A stretch of 64,000 nt of DNA from Actinomadura sp. 7K507 (lineage in GTDB: Bacteria > Actinomycetota > Actinomycetes > Streptosporangiales > Streptosporangiaceae), in contig NZ_SMKK01000005.1 in NCBI RefSeq assembly GCF_004348425.1, positions 27,253 through 91,252 on the forward strand, given 5' to 3'. Below the pieces are notes generated by a model. The model was not told the DNA's origin. It did not search any database and worked only from the letters and a program-made list of their open reading frames with translations. Position 1 is the stretch's first letter. Each line of letters begins with the position of its first letter. Position numbers and translations under genes: made by a program. Below are positions 51,773 through 61,093 of the stretch, in pieces.

Positions 51773-52705
51773 TCAGGACTCCTCTTGGACGATCCGCAGG
51801 GCGCCGGCCAGATCGTCGGGGTACGGGCTCTCGAACTCCACCCACTCCCCGGTGGCAGGGTGCTCGAAGCCCAGCCGGACGGCGTGCAGCCACTGCCGCT
51901 TCAGACCCAGGCGCGCCGCCAGGGTCGGGTCGGCGCCGTACGCCAGGTCGGCCACGCACGGATGCCGGATCGCGGCCATGTGCACCCGGATCTGGTGGGT
52001 GCGGCCAGTCTCCAGGTCGATGTCGAGCAGCGTCGCCGCCCGGAACGCCTCGACGGTGTCGTAGTGCGTCACCGACGGCTTGCCGCCCGCCACGACCGCG
52101 AACCGCCCGTCGCCGGACGGATGCCGGTCGATGGGCGCGTCGACCGTCCCCCGGAACGGGTCGGGATGGCCCTGCACGAGCGCCTGGTAGCGCTTGTCGA
52201 CGCGGCGTTCCTTGAACGCGCGCTTCAGCCGGGAGTAGGCGATCTCGCTCTTGGCCACGGCCATCGCGCCGGTGGTGTTGGCATCTAGCCGGTGCACGAT
52301 GCCCTGCCGCTCGGACGCGCCGCTGGTCGCGATCGTGTGGCCGGCCCCCAGGAGCCCGCCGAGGACCGTCGGGCCCGTCCAGCCGGTGGTCGGATGCGCC
52401 GCGACGCCGATCGGCTTGTTCACCACGACGATGTCGTCGTCCTCGTACAGGACGGACATCCCGGGGACGGGCTCGGCGACCGGGGCCGGCGGCGCGGGCG
52501 GCGGCGGAAGCGTCACCTCGAGCCAGGCGCCGGCGTGCAGGCGCTCCGACTTGGTGGCCACCGCGGCGCCGTCCAGCAGGACCTCCCCGGCGGCGATGAT
52601 GTCGGCGGCGCCGCCCCGCGACAGCCCGAACAGCCGCGCCAGCGCCGCGTCGATCCGCTCGCCCTCCAGCCCGTCCGGGACGTGGAGGCCGCGCACCTCG
52701 CCCAT
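51773..52705 (-). CDS. rluD: RluD-type 23S rRNA pseudouridine synthase
   Basis: This encodes a 310-residue RluA-family synthase. An S4-like RNA-binding domain is at the N-terminus ([31 protein letters not shown]). The catalytic domain has [17 protein letters not shown] and the active-site Asp in [39 protein letters not shown] is the binding motif near the C-terminus. The ATG shares an A with the lspA stop (TGATG), so the two are coupled. Confidence 0.93.
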   Translation of the reverse strand: MGEVRGLHVPDGLEGERIDAALARLFGLSRGGAADIIAAGEVLLDGAAVATKSERLHAGAWLEVTLPPPPAPPAPVAEPVPGMSVLYEDDDIVVVNKPIGVAAHPTTGWTGPTVLGGLLGAGHTIATSGASERQGIVHRLDANTTGAMAVAKSEIAYSRLKRAFKERRVDKRYQALVQGHPDPFRGTVDAPIDRHPSGDGRFAVVAGGKPSVTHYDTVEAFRAATLLDIDLETGRTHQIRVHMAAIRHPCVADLAYGADPTLAARLGLKRQWLHAVRLGFEHPATGEWVEFESPYPDDLAGALRIVQEES

Positions 52706-53481
52706 CAGGACTTCTCCTCCGACGCCGGGACGTCCTCGGTCTCGGGCTCGCGCTCGGCTTCGGATTCGGGTTCGCGCTCGGTTTCGGGTTGGGCCTTGGG
52801 GGAAGCGTGATCGGCGGGCTTACCGGCGGGCTTCCCGGCCTCGGGTGCTCCGGCGCCGGGTTCCTCCGCGTCCTTCTCGTCCTTCTCGTCCTTCTCGGCT
52901 TCCTCGGCTTCCTCGTCCTTGCCGGGGAGGCGGGTCCCGTCGATCTGCAGCCCGCGCGCCGCCAGCAGGACGGCGAGGACGCCGCCGCAGACGATCGACG
53001 AGTCGGCCAGGTTGAACACCGGGAAGTTCGGTACCTGGATCCAGTCGACGACATGGCCCTTCAGCGGGGACGGGGCGCGCAGCATCCGGTCGACGAGGTT
53101 GCCGACCGCGCCGCCGAGCAGCAGGCCCAGGCAGATCGCCCAGGGCAGGCTCCGCAGGTTGCGGGCGGTGCGCAGGATCGCGACCACCACGCCGATGGCG
53201 ATCAGGGTGAAGACGACGGTGTAGCCGGTGCCGATGGAGAACGCGGCGCCGCTGTTGCGGGTCTCGCGCAGCGTCAGCAGCCCGCCGAGCAGCTCGACCG
53301 GCTCGCGGTCCTGCAGCGTCGCCACCACGATGATCTTGGTCACGATGTCGGCGATCAAGGCGGTCAGCGCGACGGCGATCAGCACGCCGACGCGGCGCGG
53401 CCGAGGAGATCCCGTGGACTCCCCGGCCTCGGCCTCTGGGTTCTCTTGGTCGTTCAGCGACGTTCCTCGCGTTGTTTGCAT
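52705..53481 (-). CDS. lspA: Lipoprotein signal peptidase LspA with acidic C-terminal extension
   Basis: This 258-residue membrane peptidase cleaves prolipoproteins. The ATG at 53481 is used; it overlaps the upstream traR-like gene by 28 nt, and the true start is uncertain. Four helices are present. The catalytic Asp residues are in [13 protein letters not shown] and [15 protein letters not shown], and [20 protein letters not shown] is also conserved. The last 80 residues are Glu/Lys/Pro-rich ([20 protein letters not shown]) and probably disordered, well beyond the normal 160-200 residues. Confidence 0.92.
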   Translation of the reverse strand: MQTTRGTSLNDQENPEAEAGESTGSPRPRRVGVLIAVALTALIADIVTKIIVVATLQDREPVELLGGLLTLRETRNSGAAFSIGTGYTVVFTLIAIGVVVAILRTARNLRSLPWAICLGLLLGGAVGNLVDRMLRAPSPLKGHVVDWIQVPNFPVFNLADSSIVCGGVLAVLLAARGLQIDGTRLPGKDEEAEEAEKDEKDEKDAEEPGAGAPEAGKPAGKPADHASPKAQPETEREPESEAEREPETEDVPASEEKS

Positions 53482-54068
53482 GTCACACACAGGGTCGCAC
53501 GCGGGAACACCTGGAGCCGCGCCTTGCCGATCGGCGTGGTGCAGGACTCGCAGATTCCGTACGTGCCGGCGTCCATCCGCTGGACGGCCCGCTCGATCTG
53601 GGCGAGCAGGTCCTGAGAATTGTAGGACAACGCGAGCTCGTGTTCGCGCGCGTAGGTCTTGGCGCCCGCGTCGGCCTGGTCGTCCCCGGCGCCGTCGCTC
53701 GTGTCGCCCTCGGCGATCTGGCTCGCGGACGCGGCGATCTCGGTGCGCAGCGCCGCGATCTGCTCCTGCAGCCCGGAACGCACGTCGGCCAGCTCACCGG
53801 ACGTCCACTGGTCCTCCCCCTCGCGGACCGGCAGCGCGGCGGCCGCCGCCGGTGCCTGCTCGCCCGGTGCCTGCTCGCCCGGCGCCTGCTCGCCCCCCGA
53901 CGGCGCCTTCCTGCCCCGCGCCGGCGCCTTGCCCGGTTTCGCGGGCGCGCTCTTGGCGGCCGTCTTGGACGGGGACGGCCTCGTGCCCCGGGTCTTGCCT
54001 CCAGCGGGCGGCTTCTCGGCGGACCGCTTCTCGGCGGGCCGCGTGGTGCCCCTCTTCGCGCCGGCCAT
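53454..54068 (-). CDS. TraR/DksA-type zinc-finger protein with basic linker
   Basis: This encodes a 204-residue protein from ATG 54068, with GAGGGGGG upstream. The first 90 residues are Lys/Ala/Pro-rich and disordered, with three tandem GEQAP units (53849-53893). A helical hairpin follows (SGLQEQIAALRTEIAASASQ). The zinc finger has CESC, then CVTC 18 residues later. DksA-like proteins enter the RNA polymerase secondary channel; in actinobacteria such proteins are less studied. It is divergent from the ileS T-box. Confidence 0.85.
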   Translation of the reverse strand: MAGAKRGTTRPAEKRSAEKPPAGGKTRGTRPSPSKTAAKSAPAKPGKAPARGRKAPSGGEQAPGEQAPGEQAPAAAAALPVREGEDQWTSGELADVRSGLQEQIAALRTEIAASASQIAEGDTSDGAGDDQADAGAKTYAREHELALSYNSQDLLAQIERAVQRMDAGTYGICESCTTPIGKARLQVFPRATLCVTCKQREERR

Positions 54069-54361
54069 GTCGGCCCCCCTCGCGCTGATCGCCTCGACGG
54101 GCAGTGCGGGCAGCATTGGTCCCCTTTCTCGGACGCGGTAAACGAGCTGGGTGGGTTACCGACCGCTTATGCCCCGTCGCGGATCGCCCGGAAACTCCAC
54201 GACACCGCACGAGATCGCAAAGGAACGGCACGCCCCCGCACCGGCCGGGCGCCCGTAAACGGGAAGAGGACACGGCCCCGCGTGCGTTAGAGTCTGGACG
54301 AGCAGTCGTATGGCAGGCACTGATGGGGACACCTGCCGCCGCACGCAGCCATGAGCGACCC

Positions 54362-54589
54362 GGGGACGGTGCGAGCCCGGGGGCGAGCCCGGCGGTCTGA
54401 TCGCCCCGGAGCCGCCGGAAGAACCGTCCCGGACTCCGTCCGCGGGCCCAGTAGACCCGGCAGCCGAGGCTCGAACGAAGCGGACGGTGCCGGCACGGCA
54501 CGGTCAAGGAGGGTGGTACCGCGGGGCCGCTCGGGCGATCCGGGCACGCGCCTCGTCCCTCCGGTCACGTGGTCACGTCGATCCGGAGG
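54362..54589 (+). promoter_or_regulatory. Translational T-box riboswitch for ileS
   Basis: The core TGGTACCGCGG (54514-54524) is the T-box sequence. Stem I is closed by GGGACGGT and ACCGTCCC (ending at 54430), and the specifier loop shows ATC at 54400-54402, an Ile codon. Downstream CCTCCGG (54558-54564) can pair with CCGGAGG (54583-54589), hiding the ribosome site GGAGG. Alternatively CCCTCC (54557-54562) pairs with GGAGGG (54508-54513) next to the T-box and frees it. Uncharged tRNA-Ile should therefore switch on translation. Confidence 0.88.
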
Positions 54590-54598
54590 TCCGCCATC

Positions 54599-57500
54599 GT
54601 GAGCCGAGGTTTTCGGCCGCTGCCAGCGCAGGTCGATCTGCCCGCCCTGGAGCGGGACATGCTGCGCCGCTGGCAGGAGAGCAAGGTTTTCGAGCGGTCG
54701 CTGGAGCGCACCGCGTCCGGCCCCCGCTGGGTGTTCTACGAGGGCCCGCCGACCGCCAACGGCATGCCGGGCGTCCACCACGTCGAGGCCCGCGTGTTCA
54801 AGGACGTCTTCCCCCGCTTCAAGACCATGAAGGGCTACCACGTCCCCCGCAAGGCCGGCTGGGACTGCCACGGCCTGCCCGTCGAGGTCGCCGTGGAGAA
54901 GGAACTCGGCCTCACCGGCAAGAAGGACATCGAGGAGTACGGCGTCGCGGAGTTCAACGACCGCTGCCGCGAATCGGTCCTGCGCCACGTGGACGCGTTC
55001 GAAGAGATGACCGAGCGCATGGGCTACTGGGTCAACACCGACCAGGCGTACCGCACGATGGACCCCGAGTACGTCGAGGCGGTCTGGTGGTCCCTGAAGC
55101 AGGTGTTCGACAAAGGCCTGCTGTTCCGCGACTACCGCATCACGCCGTACTGCCCGCGCTGCGGGACGGGCCTTTCCGACCACGAGCTGGGCCAGCCCGG
55201 CGCGTACGAGGAGGTCACCAGCCCGTCGGTGTACGTGCGGATGCCGGTGACGTCCGGCCCGCTCGCCGAGATGGGCGCCGCGCTGCTCATCTGGACGACG
55301 ACGCCGTGGACGCTGGTGTCCAACACCGCCGTGGCCGTCCACCCCGAGGTCACCTACGTCGCGGCCCGGCCGGCCGGCTCCGGCGAGGTGCTCGTCGTGG
55401 CCGAACCCCTCGTGGACCAGGTCCTCGGTGAGGGCGCGGAACGGCTCGCCACCTACCAGGGCGCCGAGCTGGAGCGCACCGCCTACCGGCGGCCGTTCGA
55501 ACTGGTCGACATCCCGGACGCGCACTACGTCGTCCTGGGCGACTACGTCACCGTCGAGGACGGCACCGGGCTCGTCCACCAGGCGCCCGCGTTCGGCGCC
55601 GACGACATGACCGTCTGCAAGAACTACGGGATGCCGATCGTCAACCCGATCGGGCCGGACGGGCGTTTCCTGCGGGAGGTGCCGCTGGCCGGCGGCAAGT
55701 TCTTCAAGGACGCCGACGAGCCGCTCACCGACGACCTGCGCGCGCGCGGGCTGCTGTTCCGCGGCGGGCACTTCGAGCACAGCTACCCGCATTGCTGGCG
55801 CTGCCACACGCCGCTGCTCTACTACGCGCTCCCCGCCTGGTACATCCGCACCACGCAGATCAAGGACCGGCTGCTGGAGGAGAACGAGAAGACCAACTGG
55901 TACCCCGAGACCGTCAAGCACGGCCGGTACGGGGAGTGGCTGCGCAACAACGTCGACTGGTCGCTGTCCCGCAGCCGCTACTGGGGCACGCCCCTCCCCC
56001 TGTGGGTGTGCAGCGAGGACGAGACCCACGTCACCTGCGTCGGGTCGCTCACGGAACTGGGCGAGCTGGCCGGAAGCGACATGTCAGCGCTCGACCCGCA
56101 CCGCCCCTACGTCGACGACGTGACGTTCCCCTGCCCGCGACCGCGGTGCGGGGGCGAGGCCCGCCGCGTCCCCGACGTCATCGACGCCTGGTACGACTCG
56201 GGGTCGATGCCGTTCGCGCAGTGGGGCGCCCCCCACCGCAACAACGAGATCTTCGAGAACTCCTACCCCGCCCAGTACATCTGCGAGGCCCAGGACCAGA
56301 CCCGCGGCTGGTTCTACTCCCTCATGGCCGTCGGGACGCTCGTCTTCGACAGGTCGTCCTACGAGAACGTGGTGTGCCTCGGCCTGATCCTCGCCGAGGA
56401 CGGCCGCAAGATGAGCAAGCACCTCGGCAACGTGCTCCGGCCCATCCCGCTGATGGACCAGCACGGAGCCGACGCCGTGCGCTGGTTCATGGCCGCCAAC
56501 GGCCTCCCTTGGGCGTCCCGCCGGGTCGGCCACGGCGCCCTGGAGGAGATCGTCCGCAAGGTCCTCCTCACCTACTGGAACACCGCGTCCTTCTTCGTCC
56601 TGTACGCCAACGCCGCGCAGGCGCAAGGCCGCGCGTGGACGCCCGGCAGGCTGGACGAGGCACCCGCGCCGGCGGACCGCCCCCTCCTGGACCGCTGGGC
56701 GCTCGCCGAGCTGCACCGAACCGTCCGCGAGGTGGACGCGGCCCTGGAGGACTTCGACACCGCCCGCGCCGGCCGGCACCTCTCCCAGTTCGTCGACGAC
56801 CTGTCGAACTGGTACGTGCGCCGCTCCCGCCGCCGCTTCTGGGAGGGCCCCGAGACCCCCGACGGCTCGTCGGCGTTCGCGACCCTCTACCAGTGCCTGG
56901 AGACCCTCACCCGGCTGATGGCGCCGATGGTCCCCTTCATCACCGACCACGTGTGGGACGTCATCCGCCCGGCCGACGGCCCCGAGTCGGTGCACCTCGC
57001 GGACTGGCCGGCCGTCGACGAGGACCTCGTGGACGAGGAACTGACCGCGCGGATGGCCCTCGTCCGCCGCCTGGTCGAACTCGGCCGCTCCGCCCGCGCC
57101 GCCAGCGGCGTCCGGACGCGCCAGCCGCTCGGCCGTGCCCTGGTCGGCGCCGCGGGATGGTCCGCGCTGCCCGCCCAGCTCCGCGCGCAGATCTCCGAGG
57201 AGCTGAACGTCCTCGGCTTCGAGGAGCTCTCCTCGATCGGCGGCGACCTGGTCGAGTACGAGGTGAAGCCCAGCTTCCGCGAGCTCGGCAAGCGCTACGC
57301 CAAGGACACCCCGAAGGTGGCCAAGGCGATCACCTCCGCCGATCCGGCGGCCCTCGTCCGGGCCCTCCGCGAAGGCACGGCCGAGGTGGACGCCGAGGGC
57401 GTCGGCACGGTGCCCCTCTCCACGGACGACGTGATCGTCACCGAGCGCCCGCGCAGCGGCTGGGCGGTGGAGAGCGCCGCCGGCGAGACCGTTGCGCTCG

Positions 57501-57784
57501 ACCTGACCGTCACGCCCGAACTGCGCCGCGCCGGCCTGGTCCGCGAGGCCGTCCGCCTGGTCCAGGAGGCCCGCAAGGCCGCCGGTCTGGAGGTCACCGA
57601 CCGCATCGACCTGTGGTGGGAGGCCACCGGCACCGACCTGGCCGAGGCGCTGCGCGCCCACACCGGCGAGGTCGCCTCCGAGGTACTGGCCACCACGGTC
57701 ACCGAAGGGCGCCCCGCCGACCTCGCCGCGACCCGGGACGAGGACCTGGGCCTCACCTACTACCTCCGCAAGAGCACCGCGTAG
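54599..57784 (+). CDS. ileS: Isoleucyl-tRNA synthetase
   Basis: This 1,061-residue class I synthetase charges tRNA-Ile. GTG 54599 follows the GGAGG site by 9 nt. The ATP-binding HIGH element is GPPTANGMPGVHH, with HH at the end. DNA shows AWYDSGSMPFAQWG of the catalytic domain and KMSKHLGN in EDGRKMSKHLGNVL. An editing domain lies between (TTPWTLVSNTAVAVHPEV). The sequence resembles the eukaryote-like IleS2 group common in actinobacteria, some of which resist mupirocin. That last point is inference. Confidence 0.96.
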   Translation: MSRGFRPLPAQVDLPALERDMLRRWQESKVFERSLERTASGPRWVFYEGPPTANGMPGVHHVEARVFKDVFPRFKTMKGYHVPRKAGWDCHGLPVEVAVEKELGLTGKKDIEEYGVAEFNDRCRESVLRHVDAFEEMTERMGYWVNTDQAYRTMDPEYVEAVWWSLKQVFDKGLLFRDYRITPYCPRCGTGLSDHELGQPGAYEEVTSPSVYVRMPVTSGPLAEMGAALLIWTTTPWTLVSNTAVAVHPEVTYVAARPAGSGEVLVVAEPLVDQVLGEGAERLATYQGAELERTAYRRPFELVDIPDAHYVVLGDYVTVEDGTGLVHQAPAFGADDMTVCKNYGMPIVNPIGPDGRFLREVPLAGGKFFKDADEPLTDDLRARGLLFRGGHFEHSYPHCWRCHTPLLYYALPAWYIRTTQIKDRLLEENEKTNWYPETVKHGRYGEWLRNNVDWSLSRSRYWGTPLPLWVCSEDETHVTCVGSLTELGELAGSDMSALDPHRPYVDDVTFPCPRPRCGGEARRVPDVIDAWYDSGSMPFAQWGAPHRNNEIFENSYPAQYICEAQDQTRGWFYSLMAVGTLVFDRSSYENVVCLGLILAEDGRKMSKHLGNVLRPIPLMDQHGADAVRWFMAANGLPWASRRVGHGALEEIVRKVLLTYWNTASFFVLYANAAQAQGRAWTPGRLDEAPAPADRPLLDRWALAELHRTVREVDAALEDFDTARAGRHLSQFVDDLSNWYVRRSRRRFWEGPETPDGSSAFATLYQCLETLTRLMAPMVPFITDHVWDVIRPADGPESVHLADWPAVDEDLVDEELTARMALVRRLVELGRSARAASGVRTRQPLGRALVGAAGWSALPAQLRAQISEELNVLGFEELSSIGGDLVEYEVKPSFRELGKRYAKDTPKVAKAITSADPAALVRALREGTAEVDAEGVGTVPLSTDDVIVTERPRSGWAVESAAGETVALDLTVTPELRRAGLVREAVRLVQEARKAAGLEVTDRIDLWWEATGTDLAEALRAHTGEVASEVLATTVTEGRPADLAATRDEDLGLTYYLRKSTA

Positions 57785-57802
57785 GCGACATCGCTCAGTG
57801 CC

Positions 57803-57846
57803 GGTCTAAAGAGGGCCGGTCCGAAGAGGGGCGGTCCAGGGAGGTC
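57803..57846 (+). repeat. Three 15-nt imperfect tandem repeats
   Basis: GGTCTAAAGAGGGCC (57803-57817), GGTCCGAAGAGGGGC (57818-57832) and GGTCCAGGGAGGTC (57833-57846) follow one another in the gap after ileS. Each holds a purine-rich AGAGG-like patch. They lie 34-77 nt before the next start. They may be a duplicated regulatory site for the LiaF-like gene or a chance expansion. Confidence 0.45.
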
Positions 57847-57879
57847 GTCCCCTTGGGCCGGCCCTGCGATGATTGGGGG

Positions 57880-58596
57880 GTGAATCTTCCCGAGCAGCCT
57901 TCCGAGCCTCCGGCGCGGCCGCCGGGCGCGAGCATGCGCGCGTCGGACGCCGACCGCGACCAGGTGGCGGACCGTCTGCGTGAGGCCCTGGCGGAGGGGC
58001 GCATCACGCCGGAGGAGCACGCCGAGCGCATCGACCTGGTCTACAACGCCAAGACGTACGCCGAGCTGGAGCCGGTCCTCCACGACCTGCCGTCGGTGCG
58101 GCCGCCGGGGCCGCGGGTCGACCTGCGCAAAGAGGAGCCGGTTCTCGCGCCGCCTCCCTCCCAGTCCCCGAACCTGGTGGCGGTCTTCGGGGCGGCGGAG
58201 CGGAAGGGACGCTGGCTGGTCGAGGCCACCACGAACGTGGCGTGCGTGTTCGGCGGCGTCGAGTTGGACTTCCGGCAGGCGGTCCTCAGCCGCGGCGAGG
58301 TGACCGTCAACATCACCTGCGTGTTCGGCGGCGTGGACATCGTCGTGCCGCCCGGCGTCCGGGTCGTCGGATCCAACACCGCGATCTTCGGCGGGAACGA
58401 CCTGCCGGAGGACGACACGACGGACCCGGACGCGCCCGTCATCCGGCTGACCGGCCTGCTGATGTTCGGCGGTGTCACGGTCAAGCGCCGGGAGACGAGC
58501 GGCGGCAAGGGCGCACGCAAGAACCGGCAGCGCGAGATCCACCGGATGCACCACCAGCACCGCACCGAGGGCCACGAGCGCCGCCGCGGCCACTGA
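57880..58596 (+). CDS. DUF1707 plus LiaF-like C-terminal domain protein
   Basis: This encodes a 238-residue soluble protein from GTG 57880. The N-terminal DUF1707 domain is MRASDADRDQVADRLREALA followed by EGRITPEEHAERIDLVYNAK and TYAELEPVLHDLP. A proline-rich linker leads to the LiaF-type beta-helix: NLVAVFGAAERKGRWLVEAT, NVACVFGGVELDFRQAVL, VTVNITCVFGGVDIVVPPGV and RVVGSNTAIFGGNDL. The tail is basic and His-rich. Related proteins react to cell-envelope stress, but no membrane helix is visible here. Its function is not known. Confidence 0.85.
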   Translation: MNLPEQPSEPPARPPGASMRASDADRDQVADRLREALAEGRITPEEHAERIDLVYNAKTYAELEPVLHDLPSVRPPGPRVDLRKEEPVLAPPPSQSPNLVAVFGAAERKGRWLVEATTNVACVFGGVELDFRQAVLSRGEVTVNITCVFGGVDIVVPPGVRVVGSNTAIFGGNDLPEDDTTDPDAPVIRLTGLLMFGGVTVKRRETSGGKGARKNRQREIHRMHHQHRTEGHERRRGH

Positions 58597-58654
58597 TCAC
58601 GCGGGCACTGACCACGCACCACCGGGCCCGCGGGCCCGGTGGGCGGGCGGGCGG

Positions 58655-59983
58655 TCAGTCGCGGGCGTGTTCGCGGTCGGGCTGGCAGACGAGGCAGGGC
58701 GTGCAGCCGCGGGACTTGGCCTCCGCGCGCGACAGCGACTCCAGGTCGTCGGCCTCGTCGCCGATGTCCTCGATGAGGGCGCAGTCGGTGCGGTGGTAGC
58801 GCTTGGTACCGCTGAGGATGCGGACCTGCGGGCCGCCGTCGCCGGGCTCGGCGGCCGGACTCTCGGCGGCCGGTTCCGGGGCGGGCTCGGGCTCGTCGGC
58901 GGACTGCGGCGCGGGAACGTCCTCGTCCTCGGCGTCGCGGGGCTTCGGGGCGGTCGCGTCCGGCGCGGCGTCGGCCTCCGGGGCGGCGGCAGGCGCCGGG
59001 CCGGGGTCGGTGGTGACGTCCGGTGGCGCGGATTCGGCCTCAGCGGGCCGTTCTCCGGCGGACTCCACCTTCGGCTCCGGTTCGGCGGTCTCGGTCTTCT
59101 CCGCGCGTTTGGCGGGCTCCTCGGCCTTGGTCCGCTCCGGCGGCGTGAAGAGGCTAGCGACGGGCATGTCGGTGAGCGTCGGGCCCGCGGGGCCGGGCGC
59201 GGGGCGCTCCGGCTCGCGTTCGGCCTTCTCTTCCGGCTTGTCCGCGGCGCCTGGCCCGGCCGGCTCGTCCGCCCGCGGGATCTCCGCCGTCTTGTCGAAC
59301 GACGTGGGAGCGGAAGCGGTGGAGGGCGCCGGCTTGGCGAGGCCCGCCAGGCCGCCCCCGGAGCGCTCCGCGCCGGGCTTCGCAGGTGCGGGCACGTCCC
59401 CCGCCGCCTTCTTGCCCGCGTCCGGTGACGCGGGTCCCGACGCCGCGGCGCGCGCCGCCAGTGCGGTGTCGGGCAGGCAGGCGGTGCAGGGGCTGAACCC
59501 CTCCTCCTTGGCCTCGGCGTAGGTGAGCTCCTCGGTCTCGCGCCCCGCGAGCTGGCGGCACGTGTCGAGGTGGTAGCGCTTGCGGCCGCGGACGACGAAC
59601 ACCAGCGCGTCGTCGGGAACGTCGGCCGGCGGGGCGGGGATCTCCACCTCGTCGTCGGCCGGGTCCGCCGGGGTCTTGGCCTCCGGGGCTCCCTTGGCCT
59701 TCGCGGCGGGCGCGGCCTTGCCGCGCTTGTCCTTCCTCGCCTTCTTGGCCTTGCTCTTGCGGGCAGGCGTCGTCGCGACGCCCGGTCCGAAGAGCTCCTT
59801 GCGGCGGAGGAACACCCCGATGGCCAGGCACAGGGCCGAGACGATGCTGACCGCGATCGAAATATAGATCACGAACAGGGCGTCCAGGTTGAAGACCTCG
59901 GCACTCTCTCCGTTGCCGGCGACGATCCCGGCCACCAGCAGGGCGATCGCCACCACCACGAGAACGCCGCTCAGGATGATCAC
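58655..59983 (-). CDS. Membrane protein with two Cys/His metal-binding-like modules
   Basis: This 442-residue protein starts with two membrane helices (VLVVVAIALLVAGIVAG and IYISIAVSIVSALCLAIGVF). A Lys/Ala-rich stretch, then module 1 (RKRYHLDTCRQLAGRE, then FSPCTACLP), follow. About 200 residues of Ala/Pro/Glu-rich disordered sequence lead to module 2 (TKRYHRTDCALIEDIG, then GCTPCLVCQ). Each module has a YH..xC...CxxC layout similar to Ada-like zinc-binding ends. The function is not known. It is unlinked to the genes on either side except by strand with divIVA. Confidence 0.65.
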   Translation of the reverse strand: MIILSGVLVVVAIALLVAGIVAGNGESAEVFNLDALFVIYISIAVSIVSALCLAIGVFLRRKELFGPGVATTPARKSKAKKARKDKRGKAAPAAKAKGAPEAKTPADPADDEVEIPAPPADVPDDALVFVVRGRKRYHLDTCRQLAGRETEELTYAEAKEEGFSPCTACLPDTALAARAAASGPASPDAGKKAAGDVPAPAKPGAERSGGGLAGLAKPAPSTASAPTSFDKTAEIPRADEPAGPGAADKPEEKAEREPERPAPGPAGPTLTDMPVASLFTPPERTKAEEPAKRAEKTETAEPEPKVESAGERPAEAESAPPDVTTDPGPAPAAAPEADAAPDATAPKPRDAEDEDVPAPQSADEPEPAPEPAAESPAAEPGDGGPQVRILSGTKRYHRTDCALIEDIGDEADDLESLSRAEAKSRGCTPCLVCQPDREHARD

Positions 59984-60119
59984 AGGGTCTCTCTCCCTCG
60001 TTCAGGCCGCTGGGCTCCCGGCCGGAAGGGTCCGGCCGCACTTCCCGCGCCGCCGGGACGGCTGCACTGCCATCCTCGGCGCGGCGATCGGGAAGACACT
60101 ATCGCCCGCGGTGCCCGTG

Positions 60120-61037
60120 TCAGCGCCGTTCGTGCGGCGGGTTGTCCCCGCCGGAGTGGAACGCCCCGGTCGCGGAGTGCTGCACCTGCTGGGCGTGCTC
60201 CGCGGGCTGCGGGAACTGGCCGGGCGCCTGGCCGGAGCCGGCGGTGCCGTTGCGGTTCTCGCCGTGCGGGATGGCGTTCTGCGGGCCCGTCTGCGGGGCG
60301 TTCTGCTGCGCCTGGGCGGGGGCGGCGCCGGGGACGGCTGCGAACGCGCCCGTCTCGGTGCTGCCGGCCTCCAGGTCGCGCAGCTGGCCCTCCAGGTAGA
60401 CCTTCAGGCGGCTGCGGTACTCGCGCTCGAACGCGCGCAGGTTGTCGACCTCACGCTCGAGCTCCTCGCGCTGCTGCACGAGCGATCCCATGACCTGGCG
60501 GTGCCGCTCCTGGGCGTCGCGGTCGAGGGCCTCGGCGCGCGAGCGGGCCTCGCTGACGATCTGGTCGGCCTGCCGGCGGGCCTTGCCGAGGATCTCCTCG
60601 GCCTCGCGGCGGGCGCGGCCGAGGGTCTCGTCGGCCTCGCGGCGGGCGTCGGCGATCGCCTGGTCCGCAGTCTGCTGCGCCAGCGCGAGCACGCGCGCGG
60701 CGGTGTCCATGTTGTCCTCGCCGGTGGGCGCGGCGGCCATGCCGAGACCGCCGAGGGCCGGCTCCGGCTCGGGCTGCGGCTGCGGCTCGGGGCGGGGAGG
60801 CTCGGGGATCTTCTGGACGTCCGGCTTGGGCTCCACGATGGGAGCGGCCATGGCGGGAACCTTGCCGCGCAGGCACTCGGCGAGCTTGGCCCGCAGCTCC
60901 TCGTTCTCCTGGATGAGGCGGTCAAGCTCGGCCTCGACCTCGTCGAGGAAGGCGTCCACCTCCTCCTCGTCGTACCCCGGCCTCAGCCTGGTGGTACTGA
61001 ACTGCTTGTTCCGCACATCGGCGGGTGTCAGCGGCAT
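60120..61037 (-). CDS. divIVA: DivIVA/Wag31 polar growth and division scaffold
   Basis: This 305-residue coiled-coil protein marks poles and septa in actinobacteria and directs tip growth. The lipid-binding N-terminus is MPLTPADVRNKQFSTTRLRP followed by GYDEEEVDAFLDEVEAELDR. A Pro/Glu-rich linker is followed by a second coiled coil (RARREAEEILGKARRQADQI, LVQQREELEREVDNL) and a Gln/Ala/Pro-rich tail. It lies after yggT in the division cluster. The length is typical of Streptomyces-like DivIVA. Confidence 0.95.
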   Translation of the reverse strand: MPLTPADVRNKQFSTTRLRPGYDEEEVDAFLDEVEAELDRLIQENEELRAKLAECLRGKVPAMAAPIVEPKPDVQKIPEPPRPEPQPQPEPEPALGGLGMAAAPTGEDNMDTAARVLALAQQTADQAIADARREADETLGRARREAEEILGKARRQADQIVSEARSRAEALDRDAQERHRQVMGSLVQQREELEREVDNLRAFEREYRSRLKVYLEGQLRDLEAGSTETGAFAAVPGAAPAQAQQNAPQTGPQNAIPHGENRNGTAGSGQAPGQFPQPAEHAQQVQHSATGAFHSGGDNPPHERR

Positions 61038-61093
61038 GTTCTCGTCTCCTTGGCGCGCTTGGAGTCTGTCCCGAAGGACGGTATCCGATCGAC

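Noticed and set aside
55792..58596. Long plus-strand frame fused from ileS into the LiaF-like gene
   Set aside because: The ileS part is out of frame with the synthetase and is Arg/Pro-rich noise. Only the part from GTG 57880 has DUF1707 and LiaF features.
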